Shown: one piece after another, positions 16,908 through 24,609 of the stretch
Numbering within the stretch: position 1 is the stretch's first letter
Layout of the letters: every line of letters starts with the position of its first letter
Assembly: GCA_965140395.1 (NCBI GenBank)
Contig: OZ223206.1
Span: forward strand, 1-64,000
Length of the DNA stretch: 64,000 nucleotides
Direction: 5' to 3'
Origin: Parvibaculum sp002684405
GTDB taxonomy: Bacteria > Pseudomonadota > Alphaproteobacteria > Parvibaculales > Parvibaculaceae
Translations under genes and position numbers: made by a program
Notes under the pieces: model-generated
What the model was told of the DNA's origin: nothing
Databases searched by the model: none
The model's input: the letters and a program-made list of their open reading frames with translations, nothing else

Positions 16908-17834
16908 TCATTCCGCGGCTGCGCTCTTCTCCGCCTCCGTCATGGAAGGATCCCAGAGCATGACCCGGTTTCGCCCCGCCCGCTTGGCCGCATAGGTCGC
17001 GCTGTCGGCGCGGTCTATCGAGTCCACGACGGGAAGGTCGGGATCGAGCAGGGCAAGGCCGAAAGACGCGGTGATCTGCAGCTTCGCGTCGCCATTGTTC
17101 TCGATGGCTAGCTGCTCCAGCTCCGAACGGATGCGCTCGATCATCTCGTGCGCCATCTCAAGATCCGTATGCGGAGCGCAAAGCAGAAACTCCTCCCCGC
17201 CATACCGGAAGAGCCGGTCGAAAGGGCGCGTATGCGACATCACATGTCTTGCGAAGGCGGCCAGCACCCGGTCACCCGCCGTGTGGCCGCGATTGTCATT
17301 GACCAGCTTGAAGTGGTCGATATCCATCATGACGATGACGCATGTTTCCAGGCCGCGCTTCACCAGACTTTGCTGCTCGCGAAGGCGCGTCAGCATGCCC
17401 GAGCGGCTGAACGCACCGGTCAGCGCATCCAGGTTGAAGGCCTCGTCCTCCAGCTCGTGCTTGAGCGTCTCCATCTGAAGCCGCATCCGCCTTTGCTCGT
17501 GAAGGAACTGCTCGTATTCGGCGACCGATATATCTTCATGCTCCATCGACAAGCAGAGCAACGCTGTGGCGCGTTCGTGCATTGCCTTATGCGCGGCTTC
17601 AAGCTCGACGAAATTCTGGTTGGAGCGGAAATGTTGCCCGCCCTCGCTGTAATACCATTGCCCGAAACGGCAATGACGATGGGCGTCTTGGTCGAGATCG
17701 CGGTTGTCGGGCCGCAGGCGGCAGACCAGCGTCATCTGAAGCGTGTCCATCCACTGGTTATGGTTGAACAGCTCCTGGTCCAGGACGGTAATCGCTTTCC
17801 GGATTTCGTCTTTCGGCGTCTCGCTGGATCGCAT
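16908..17834 (-). CDS. CZB-GGDEF diguanylate cyclase (DgcZ-like), copy 2
   Basis: 308-residue paralogue of the next gene in the operon. CZB domain at about 10-110 with ligands His25 (HNQW), Cys55 (CRFGQWY) and His82/His86 (HKAMH); GGDEF domain at about 135-295 with DALTGAFSRSG, MMDIDHFKLVND, an RPFD inhibitory site and RYGGEEF. It ends with a Glu/Ala-rich tail. It should make cyclic di-GMP in the cytoplasm when zinc is scarce. The sequences differ throughout, so the duplication is old rather than recent. It is the first gene of the pair; its promoter lies in the AT-rich region 17835-18000. Confidence 0.92.
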   Translation of the reverse strand: MRSSETPKDEIRKAITVLDQELFNHNQWMDTLQMTLVCRLRPDNRDLDQDAHRHCRFGQWYYSEGGQHFRSNQNFVELEAAHKAMHERATALLCLSMEHEDISVAEYEQFLHEQRRMRLQMETLKHELEDEAFNLDALTGAFSRSGMLTRLREQQSLVKRGLETCVIVMMDIDHFKLVNDNRGHTAGDRVLAAFARHVMSHTRPFDRLFRYGGEEFLLCAPHTDLEMAHEMIERIRSELEQLAIENNGDAKLQITASFGLALLDPDLPVVDSIDRADSATYAAKRAGRNRVMLWDPSMTEAEKSAAAE

Positions 17835-18026
17835 GATTGCAGTGCGCTTCCTGTTTTGGAGGATTCCTACGTATCTCGCTTTCTGGTTCCATCCAGAAGA
17901 TCAGACAAACCTCTCCAAATCCTTTAGTCGCGCGTCCGAAATACGCACTTAACCCATTGTAAAATTTGCATTTTTGGCTCTACTCATGCACCCGCGCGGT
18001 CGGGCTGATGCCTCGCGACGCTATTC

Positions 18027-18055
18027 TTGTCCACCCGAATTTGTGTAGATACACT
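18027..18055 (+). promoter_or_regulatory. Predicted promoter of the MarR gene
   Basis: TTGTCC (18027-18032), 17-base spacer, TACACT (18050-18055), about 30 bases before the MarR ATG. The -10 overlaps the GTGTAGATACAC palindrome, as expected for autorepression. Confidence 0.65.
18043..18054. promoter_or_regulatory. Predicted MarR operator, site 1
   Basis: Perfect palindrome GTGTA-GA-TACAC. The same core occurs in front of the convergent Fe-S/SCP2 gene (19915-19940), including the same GA spacer. Position over the -10 element fits repression by the protein encoded 32 bases downstream. Confidence 0.7.
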
Positions 18056-18085
18056 TGCGTGACTAAACCAATGGGATGACGCGAC

Positions 18086-18523
18086 ATGCAGGAAGATGAG
18101 GGGCTGGAAGACTTGGTGCGGGAGAATTGCGCCTGTCTGCGGGCGCGCATGGCAGCGCGCAAGCTGACCCGTATCTATGACAAGGCGCTGAAGCCCACCG
18201 GCCTGCGGATTACGCAATTCACCCTGCTCATTGCGATCAAGGACGGTCGGGCCAAATCGGTGAGCGCGCTCGCCGATCATCTCGCCATGGAGCGGACGAC
18301 ACTTCTGCGCAATCTGAGAGTGCTGGAGGATGCGGGCCTCATCACGAGCGAACCGTCCGGCGAAGGGCGCGCGCTGTCGCTCAAACTCACATCCGGCGGC
18401 AGGACGCGCCTGCATGAGGCGCTTCCCTACTGGCAGGCCGCCCAGCGCACCGTGGAGACGGAGCTGGGCGACGACTGGCCGGTGGCGAAATCCTCGCTCG
18501 AGCAGATCATTCGCAATGTCTGA
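18086..18523 (+). CDS. MarR-family transcriptional regulator
   Basis: 145-residue winged-helix regulator. The DNA-binding core spans about residues 30-100: LRITQFTLLIAIKDGRAKSVSALADHLAMERTTLLRNLRVLEDAGLITSEPSGEGRALSLKLT. The N-terminus has two close cysteines (ENCACLRAR), as in some redox- or ligand-sensing MarR proteins. The ATG at 18086 has GGGATG at suitable spacing. A palindrome over its own -10 and a longer copy over the promoter of the convergent gene indicate that it represses both. The stops of the two genes are only 6 bases apart. Confidence 0.9.
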   Translation: MQEDEGLEDLVRENCACLRARMAARKLTRIYDKALKPTGLRITQFTLLIAIKDGRAKSVSALADHLAMERTTLLRNLRVLEDAGLITSEPSGEGRALSLKLTSGGRTRLHEALPYWQAAQRTVETELGDDWPVAKSSLEQIIRNV

Positions 18524-18529
18524 GGACGC

Positions 18530-19906
18530 CTAGGCGGTCTCGCTCACCCGGTAGCGCGGGAAACAGTCCAGAACCCGCGCAAGGCTCTCTTCGTCCCCCT
18601 CCACGCGCGCCGCGCCGCACTCTGTCAGCGTTGCAAGCTCGGTCTTGCCCTGAAAGAGACGGCGAAGGTCTTCCCATCCGATGGACAGATGCGCCGCCGG
18701 CGTTTCGGGGACGCCGAAATCGACGGTCAGCCTGTTCTCCGCGACCGTCAGCGCGGCATCCGCCGCCTGCTCACCCGTCACGGTGAGATGGATCGCCGCG
18801 TCGAGCCCGCGCGCCTTGCGGCGCTGGAAGGTGAGCGTCAGGCCGAACAGGAAAGCGAAGGCATTGTCGCTCTCGATCGTCCAGTCCACCGGTTTCACCT
18901 GCTTGTGGGGGAAACGCTTCGGCACGCTGTCGGCGGCATCCGACCCTTCCAGCACGAAGACCATCTCCTGCTTCGCCAGCAGCGGATCGAGATAGGTTTT
19001 GCGATACTCGATCCGGTCATCGACATAAGGCCCCAGCACATCCGTTCCGGCAGGACAGACACTCAGGCAATAGGCGGCCTTGTAGCCCGGCTTGAAGGAC
19101 AGGCTCTGCCACATGGATACGGTTTCGCCGTGGCTCACGCGACTATCGTAGTCCTCCGCGTCCCGCGCCTCGGCGACTTCATGCACCCAGTCGGTGAAGC
19201 CCCCCATGAACTCGCGATAATTATGCGTGTAGCAGGCGGAGAAGTTGAAGGTGCCGTCCGCGCCGATCGCCTCCACCGGGCAGGCGGCCACGCAGAGACG
19301 GCAATCCAGGCAAGGCGAATAGTCGAGCGGCGCGCTCGTCTTCGTGACGGGATTTTCGATCAGCACCGTGCCGAGAAGTATGAAGCTGCCGAATTTCGGA
19401 TGGATCACGTTGCGATGGAGCCCCATCCTGCCCATGCCGGCGGCTTCGGCGAGCGGCTTGTGGGAGATGGTTTGCATATTGGTCGGAAAGTTCTGCGCTT
19501 CCATGGGAAAGGCGGCGGCGGGGTTGATCGCGCGGATCCCCCTGTCCTCCAGCCGGCGCACCACGTCACGGGCGACATCGTTCACCAGGTCATAGGTCTG
19601 GTGGAACTCTTCATTGGCGACGGAGCGCACCGTCGTGCGTACTGTCGTCCGGTTCATGCGGCAGACAAAACTCACCAGCGTCCGCGTCCCCGGCAAAAGC
19701 GCCTCGATCAGGTGGGCCTGAGCGGCCGCCGCCGGATCGCTTGCCGCCACGATGCCGCAATCGTCGGCGCCCGCCTCCAGAAAGAGCCCGCGAAGGAAAT
19801 CCTCATCGAGCGGTTCCAATGCCCGGGGGGCCGGCTCGCTCCCGCCGGTCTCTTTCAGGGCCCGATAGGCTTCGATATCGCGATGTTCGGCAGTCGTCCC
19901 GGTCAT
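18530..19906 (-). CDS. QueG/reductive-dehalogenase-like Fe-S protein with C-terminal SCP2 domain
   Basis: 458 residues, specific reaction unknown. Residues about 35-300 resemble the epoxyqueuosine reductase/reductive dehalogenase superfamily, including the MGRMGLHRNVIHPKFGSF motif before a 4Fe-4S ferredoxin module: Cys199, 202, 205 and 209 (CxxCxxCxxxCP). Cys225 and Cys280/284 (CLSVCP) could hold a second cluster. Residues about 350-450 form an SCP2-like hydrophobic ligand domain (IHLTVTGEQAADAALTV, HLSIGWEDLRRLFQGK). No signal peptide or Tat motif, so it is cytoplasmic. ATG at 19906 has GGAG six bases upstream; upstream in-frame starts fall in the palindrome. It is not simply QueG: the C-terminus is different and expression looks MarR-controlled. 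Cobalamin use is inferred from the superfamily only. Confidence 0.75.
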   Translation of the reverse strand: MTGTTAEHRDIEAYRALKETGGSEPAPRALEPLDEDFLRGLFLEAGADDCGIVAASDPAAAAQAHLIEALLPGTRTLVSFVCRMNRTTVRTTVRSVANEEFHQTYDLVNDVARDVVRRLEDRGIRAINPAAAFPMEAQNFPTNMQTISHKPLAEAAGMGRMGLHRNVIHPKFGSFILLGTVLIENPVTKTSAPLDYSPCLDCRLCVAACPVEAIGADGTFNFSACYTHNYREFMGGFTDWVHEVAEARDAEDYDSRVSHGETVSMWQSLSFKPGYKAAYCLSVCPAGTDVLGPYVDDRIEYRKTYLDPLLAKQEMVFVLEGSDAADSVPKRFPHKQVKPVDWTIESDNAFAFLFGLTLTFQRRKARGLDAAIHLTVTGEQAADAALTVAENRLTVDFGVPETPAAHLSIGWEDLRRLFQGKTELATLTECGAARVEGDEESLARVLDCFPRYRVSETA

Positions 19907-19914
19907 GTCTGGCT

Positions 19915-19940
19915 CCATATAGTGTAGATACACTATATGG
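19915..19940. promoter_or_regulatory. Predicted MarR operator, site 2
   Basis: Perfect 26-base inverted repeat: 12-base arms CCATATAGTGTA and TACACTATATGG around a GA spacer. Its centre is identical to the operator at 18043-18054. It covers the predicted -10 of the Fe-S/SCP2 gene and ends nine bases before that gene's ATG. Confidence 0.8.
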
Positions 19941-19961
19941 AGTGACGCAAACCGTCGTCAA
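19932..19961 (-). promoter_or_regulatory. Predicted promoter of the Fe-S/SCP2 gene
   Basis: On the minus strand TTGACG (19961-19956), 18-base spacer, TATAGT (19937-19932). The -10 is inside the palindrome, so repressor binding would block it. This lets the gene be expressed separately from ppx, which lies upstream on the same strand. Confidence 0.7.
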
Positions 19962-19977
19962 TGGCGGTCGCAGTGAA

Positions 19978-21471
19978 TTATTTGATCTTCACCTCGCCCT
20001 TCCGGCCCAGCGACCGGGCCAGCGCATTGAGGCGCTTTTCCACGACCTCGCCGGTCAACGCCTCATCCTTGCGATCTAGGGTGAGCGTCACGAAGTTCTT
20101 GCTCACGCTCAGCCGGGTGCGCGGCAGAAGGCCGGTCGTCGCACCGCACAGCGTGAAGGCGAGACGGAGCGCCAGCCCCAGCACCAGCGCCCGGCTGTTT
20201 TCCTTCTCGTTCATCATGCCGGTGAGATCGCCCAGCAGGTCCGGCTCCCCCCGCCCCTCATGCCGGTGATAGCCGACACGGGCCAGAAAGATACGGCCCG
20301 GATGATCGATACCGGAGAACGGCGCCAGCATAATCTCGGTCATGGCGTGATGGGCGCGGTAGTCGGGATGCACATACCAGCCGATATCGGCAAGGATGCA
20401 CCCGGCAAGCCGCAGCCGCGCTTCTTCCTCGTTTTCGCCCAGCAGATCCTTGGCGAAGAGCGGCGCGGTCCAGTCGAAGAACTCGTCGCCATGCTCGGGA
20501 AAGCGCGCCAGCCGGCCCGCCAGATCATGCGCGCCTGCGATCAGCGGGTGCTTCGCCTTTTCCTCCGCCTCCAGCCGGTCGAAAAGGACGCCTTCGCGCA
20601 GGCCATAGGCGGAGACGATGACTTCCTTCGCCTTGGTGGCTGCGAGGATCTTGTCCAGCACCAGCGCGCCATAGGGCAGCGCATCGATGCGGCGCTCCGA
20701 AACATCCGGTATCTGCCCGAGCGTCTTGGGGCCGAGCTTCTCGATCACGCGGGAAATCTCGGCCGCCTCCGAGGCGGGCATGGAATAGTGATGCAGCACA
20801 TGGATGGGGTATTTGCGCTGCGCCATGTGGATGCGGGCAAGGTTTCGCCAGACACCGCCGACCGCATAGAAGCGTTGCCCTTCCAGGCGCTTCAGCCAGT
20901 CGAGGCCCTTGAGTTCCTTATCGACGATGGTCTCGGCGAGCGTGAGATTGCCCTTGGAAAGGTCCATGAGGCGAAGCGGGCCGAGCGGCAGCGTGGCGCC
21001 CTCGCCCATCTTGCCGCCGCCCACCGTCACCAGTTCGAGGCTGCCGCCGCCCAGATCGCCGACAATGCCTTCGGCATCGGGGGTGCCGGAGAGCACACCC
21101 TGCGCGGCAAAGCGGGCCTCGTCCTTGCCGGAGAGGATCATGAAGGGGAAGCCGCAAATGCCTTCGGCCTTCCTGACGAATTCGGCGCCGTCCTCCGCAT
21201 CGCGCACGGCGGCGGTTGCCGCAACGACCAGTTCGTCGATGCCGATCTGCTCGCGCAGCGCGACGAAGCGGCGCATCGCCGCCAGCGCCCGTTCCATGCC
21301 TTTGGGGTCGAGACGTCCGGTACTCGCAAGGCTACGGCCAAGGCCGCACATCACCTTTTCATTGAAGACCGGTACCGGGTTGCGTTGCGCACCGGCATAG
21401 ACCACGAGTCGTACAGAGTTTGAGCCGAGATCGATAATACCGAACCGGCCGCTCTTCTTGCTGCGGCTCAC
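19978..21471 (-). CDS. ppx: Exopolyphosphatase (Ppx/GppA family)
   Basis: 497-residue member of the ASKHA ATPase fold. N-terminal phosphate-1 motif FGIIDLGSNSVRLVVYAG, the catalytic-Glu region around AATAAVRDAEDGAEFV, the phosphate-2 motif GIVGDLGGGSLELVTV, and a C-terminal helical region. It hydrolyses terminal phosphate from polyphosphate, or pppGpp. It lies 30 bases downstream of ppk1 on the same strand, so synthesis and breakdown of polyphosphate are probably co-transcribed. Length is typical. Confidence 0.93.
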   Translation of the reverse strand: MSRSKKSGRFGIIDLGSNSVRLVVYAGAQRNPVPVFNEKVMCGLGRSLASTGRLDPKGMERALAAMRRFVALREQIGIDELVVAATAAVRDAEDGAEFVRKAEGICGFPFMILSGKDEARFAAQGVLSGTPDAEGIVGDLGGGSLELVTVGGGKMGEGATLPLGPLRLMDLSKGNLTLAETIVDKELKGLDWLKRLEGQRFYAVGGVWRNLARIHMAQRKYPIHVLHHYSMPASEAAEISRVIEKLGPKTLGQIPDVSERRIDALPYGALVLDKILAATKAKEVIVSAYGLREGVLFDRLEAEEKAKHPLIAGAHDLAGRLARFPEHGDEFFDWTAPLFAKDLLGENEEEARLRLAGCILADIGWYVHPDYRAHHAMTEIMLAPFSGIDHPGRIFLARVGYHRHEGRGEPDLLGDLTGMMNEKENSRALVLGLALRLAFTLCGATTGLLPRTRLSVSKNFVTLTLDRKDEALTGEVVEKRLNALARSLGRKGEVKIK

Positions 21472-21501
21472 TTCAATCCTCTTGGACGTTTGCAGGACGT
21501 T

Positions 21502-23796
21502 TTAATCCTGCGCGGCCTTGATGTCGAACTTTGGCGGCAGATTTTTCTGCAGCGCTTTGCCGCGGCCAGAGAGGCTAGCATTGTTCATGAAATAGGTGTG
21601 TGCGTTAAACGGCTCCTCGCCCTCCGGCACCGTGATGCGGACGAATCGGCCGTCGGGACGCAGTTCCCAGCTCTGCTGGTTGTCCTTGAGGTTGGCCAGC
21701 ATGATCTGGTCCAGCACCTGATCGTGAACCGTGGGGTTCAGGATCGGCACCAGCGTCTCCACCCGGCGGTCGAGATTGCGGGGCATCCAGTCGGCCGAGG
21801 AGATATAGACCTTCGCCTTGTCGGAAGGCAGCTCCGCACCATTGCCGAAGCACACGATACGGGAATGCTCCAGGAAGCGCCCGACGATGCTCTTTACACG
21901 GATGTTTTCCGAAAGCCCCGGCACGCCCGGACGCAGGCAGCAAATGCCGCGAATGACGAGTTCGATGTGAACGCCAGCCTGGCTGGCCTTGTAGAGCGCA
22001 TCGACGAGCGCCGTGTCCACCAGGGAATTCATCTTCGCCCAGATTGCGGCGGGGCGGCCTGCCCTTGCATTGTCGATCTCGGTCTGGATATCGGAAAGCA
22101 GTCGCTTGCGCAGGTTCAGCGGCGACACGGAGAGCAGCTCCATATCCTTCGGTTCGGCATAGCCCGTAATGAAGTTGAAGAGCTGGGCTGCGTCATGCGC
22201 CAGGCGCGGATCGCAGGTGAACATGGAGCAGTCAGTGTAAATCTTCGCCGTGATCGGGTGATAATTGCCGGTGCCGAAATGCACATAGGAGCGCAGCACA
22301 CCGCTCTCGCGGCGGACCACCAGCGACACCTTTGCGTGGGTCTTGAGTTCGATGAAGCCGAACACCACCTGCACGCCGGCGCGTTCCAGATCGCGTGCCC
22401 AGCCTATATTGGCGGCTTCGTCGAAACGCGCTTTCAGTTCCACCAGCGCTGTCACGGATTTACCGGCCTCCGCCGCCTCGATCAGCGCCTCCACGATGGG
22501 GCTGTCCTTGGAGGTGCGGTAAAGCGTCTGCTTGATCGCGACGACATCGGGGTCGGCCGCGGCCTGACGCAGGAACTGCACCACCACGTCGAAAGATTCG
22601 TAAGGATGGTGGACCAGAATGTCCTTGGCGCGGATCGCGGCGAGGCAGTCGCCGCCATGATCGCGGATGCGCTCGGGGAAGCGCGCATTATAGGGCGGGA
22701 ATTTCAGGTCGGGCCGGTCGTCCACAATCAACTGGCTCACCTGGGCGAGACCCAGAATGCCGTCGACCTGAACCAGTTCCTTTTCGCTGACGTCGAGTTC
22801 GTCCACGACAAAATTGCGCAAACCCTCGGGCGTGGCCGCTTCGATCTTCAGCCGGATCACGCTGCCCCGGCGGCGGCGCTTCAGCGCGCTTTCGAAATAG
22901 CGCACGAGGTCTTCGGCTTCTTCCTCGATTTCGATATCGCTGTCGCGCAGCAGGCGGAAGGCGCCGCGGCCGGCCACCTGATAGCCGGGGAACAGCCGGT
23001 CGAGGAACAGGCCGATCATGTTTTCAAGGCTAATGAAACGGATCGTGCCTTCCGTGCCCTTGCCGCCCATATCGGCCGGCAGACGCATAAAGCGTTCCAC
23101 CTGATGGGGCACGGGCAGCAGCGCATCCATCATCTTGCCGTCGCTGATGCGCTTCAGCTGAAGCCCCAGCGCGAAACCGAGATTGGGGATGAAGGGGAAA
23201 GGATGCGCCGGGTCGATGGCCAGCGGCGTCAGCACCGGAAACACCTGTTCGAGAAAGCGCGTCTCGATCCAGGAAAATTCCTCTTCCGTCACTTCTCCCG
23301 GCTCCAGCAGGCAGATACCCGCCTGGCGCAATTCCTTCAGCAATTCACCCAAGCGGTTCTGCTGATCGTTCATCAACTCGTTCGCCATGGCGTTCACGCG
23401 ATCGAGCTGCTGGGCCACCGTCAGGCCGTCCGGGCTCATGGTCTCCACACCGGCGCGCACCTGGCCGCGCAGGCCCGCCACGCGGACCATGTAGAACTCG
23501 TCCAGGTTGGAGGCCGAGATGGAGAGGAAGCGCAGGCGCTCCAGAAGCGGATGGTTGGGGTTTTCCGATTCTTCGAGGACGCGCCGGTTGAAGGCCAGCC
23601 AGGACAGCTCCCGGTTGATGAAGCGCTCGGGCCGCGTCATGTCGATCGCCGTGACCGGAATATCCGGCGCCGCCAACGTTGAAGGCTTCGCGACGTCCGA
23701 AAGCGGCGCGTCCGAACGGGACGAGGCGTCCCGACCGTTCTCCAGCTGAGCCCTCTCTCTGGCGGAGGCATTTTGCTTGGCTTTACCGGTGCTCAT
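21502..23796 (-). CDS. ppk1: Polyphosphate kinase 1
   Basis: 764-residue enzyme polymerising ATP gamma-phosphate into polyphosphate. Domains in order: a polar N-terminal extension of about 50 residues; N domain (RFINRELSWLAFNRRVLEE); head domain (ASNLDEFYMVRVAGL); and C1/C2 phospholipase-D-like catalytic domains with HFGTGNYHPITAKIYTD, which carries the phospho-His. The ATG at 23796 is preferred; the only longer start is a TTG at 23835 in sequence that looks non-coding. The length (usually about 690-740) is explained by the extension. ppx follows after 30 bases; hdaA lies upstream after 135 bases. Confidence 0.96.
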   Translation of the reverse strand: MSTGKAKQNASARERAQLENGRDASSRSDAPLSDVAKPSTLAAPDIPVTAIDMTRPERFINRELSWLAFNRRVLEESENPNHPLLERLRFLSISASNLDEFYMVRVAGLRGQVRAGVETMSPDGLTVAQQLDRVNAMANELMNDQQNRLGELLKELRQAGICLLEPGEVTEEEFSWIETRFLEQVFPVLTPLAIDPAHPFPFIPNLGFALGLQLKRISDGKMMDALLPVPHQVERFMRLPADMGGKGTEGTIRFISLENMIGLFLDRLFPGYQVAGRGAFRLLRDSDIEIEEEAEDLVRYFESALKRRRRGSVIRLKIEAATPEGLRNFVVDELDVSEKELVQVDGILGLAQVSQLIVDDRPDLKFPPYNARFPERIRDHGGDCLAAIRAKDILVHHPYESFDVVVQFLRQAAADPDVVAIKQTLYRTSKDSPIVEALIEAAEAGKSVTALVELKARFDEAANIGWARDLERAGVQVVFGFIELKTHAKVSLVVRRESGVLRSYVHFGTGNYHPITAKIYTDCSMFTCDPRLAHDAAQLFNFITGYAEPKDMELLSVSPLNLRKRLLSDIQTEIDNARAGRPAAIWAKMNSLVDTALVDALYKASQAGVHIELVIRGICCLRPGVPGLSENIRVKSIVGRFLEHSRIVCFGNGAELPSDKAKVYISSADWMPRNLDRRVETLVPILNPTVHDQVLDQIMLANLKDNQQSWELRPDGRFVRITVPEGEEPFNAHTYFMNNASLSGRGKALQKNLPPKFDIKAAQD

Positions 23797-23931
23797 TTCG
23801 GTCGCGTCTTTCTGTTCGGCCCGTCGGGCTATCAAATCAAGTCATGAAACGGATTGGAGATTACGAAAACTATATGACCAAGATATGACCTGGAAAAGCC
23901 GATTTCACTTGAACCATCAACGGCTTGGGGA

Positions 23932-24609
23932 TCAATCCTGCGATGGGCCGCGCTCCAGTATCTCGGCGGCGAGTCGAGGCCCCAAAGGCCGTTTTCCCGC
24001 CAGAGACGCTTCGTCCAGCGCTTCCACCAGCGCACGGGCGGCCGCCACCGAGCGTTCCATGCGCGGCAGCAGAAAGGGGATCAGCGTCTCGGGCACATTG
24101 AGCTGGCGGTCGTCGAAGAGCTTTGCCAGCACGCCCGCCAGCAGCTCGTCATCGGGGCTTCCCAGTTCGGCATGCGGCGCGGCGCGAAGGCGCGAGGCGA
24201 GATCGGGCAAGGTGAACTTTTGCTGTGCCGGTGCGATACGCGAGGTCATCAGCAGAAACCCGCCCTCTTCCCGCGTCAGGTTCACCAGATGAAAAAGCGC
24301 GCGCTCGCCCTTTTCCGACAGCGCATCGATCCCCTCCAGCACCAGCGGACCGCTCGCCGCCAGCGCGGCTATGTCGGCATCGGGCAAGTCGGCGGGCGCG
24401 ACGTGCCGCGCATCGCTTCTCATGCGCCAGACTTCGGCGAGATGTGTTTTGCCGCTTCCAGCGGGTCCCGACAGCACCAGCCACGGCGCCGACCAGTCCG
24501 GCCAAGCGTCGATCATCGCGACCGCCGTCTCGTTCGACGCTGCGACCAGAAAATCCTCCCGCCCCAGCGCCGGGCGGTGCGGCAATGCCAGTACAAGTTG
24601 CCGGGCCAT
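23932..24609 (-). CDS. hdaA: DnaA-homologue replication regulator HdaA
   Basis: 225-residue AAA+ protein related to DnaA domain III and Hda. An N-terminal clamp-binding-like peptide (RQLVLALPH) is followed by Walker A GPAGSGKTH, a degenerate Walker B (PLVLEGIDAL), sensor I region (LLMTSRIAP) and the C-terminal helical lid. In alphaproteobacteria HdaA with the sliding clamp promotes ATP hydrolysis by DnaA and prevents over-initiation. It directly abuts the upstream perM gene (stop 24610, start 24609), so both are in one transcript. A consensus DnaA box elsewhere in the window (61033) is relevant to the same regulatory circuit. Confidence 0.92.
   Translation of the reverse strand: MARQLVLALPHRPALGREDFLVAASNETAVAMIDAWPDWSAPWLVLSGPAGSGKTHLAEVWRMRSDARHVAPADLPDADIAALAASGPLVLEGIDALSEKGERALFHLVNLTREEGGFLLMTSRIAPAQQKFTLPDLASRLRAAPHAELGSPDDELLAGVLAKLFDDRQLNVPETLIPFLLPRMERSVAAARALVEALDEASLAGKRPLGPRLAAEILERGPSQD

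Noticed and set aside
21490..23682. 730-codon open frame antisense to ppk1
   Set aside because: Shadow of ppk1, rich in His, Ala and Arg without domain signatures.
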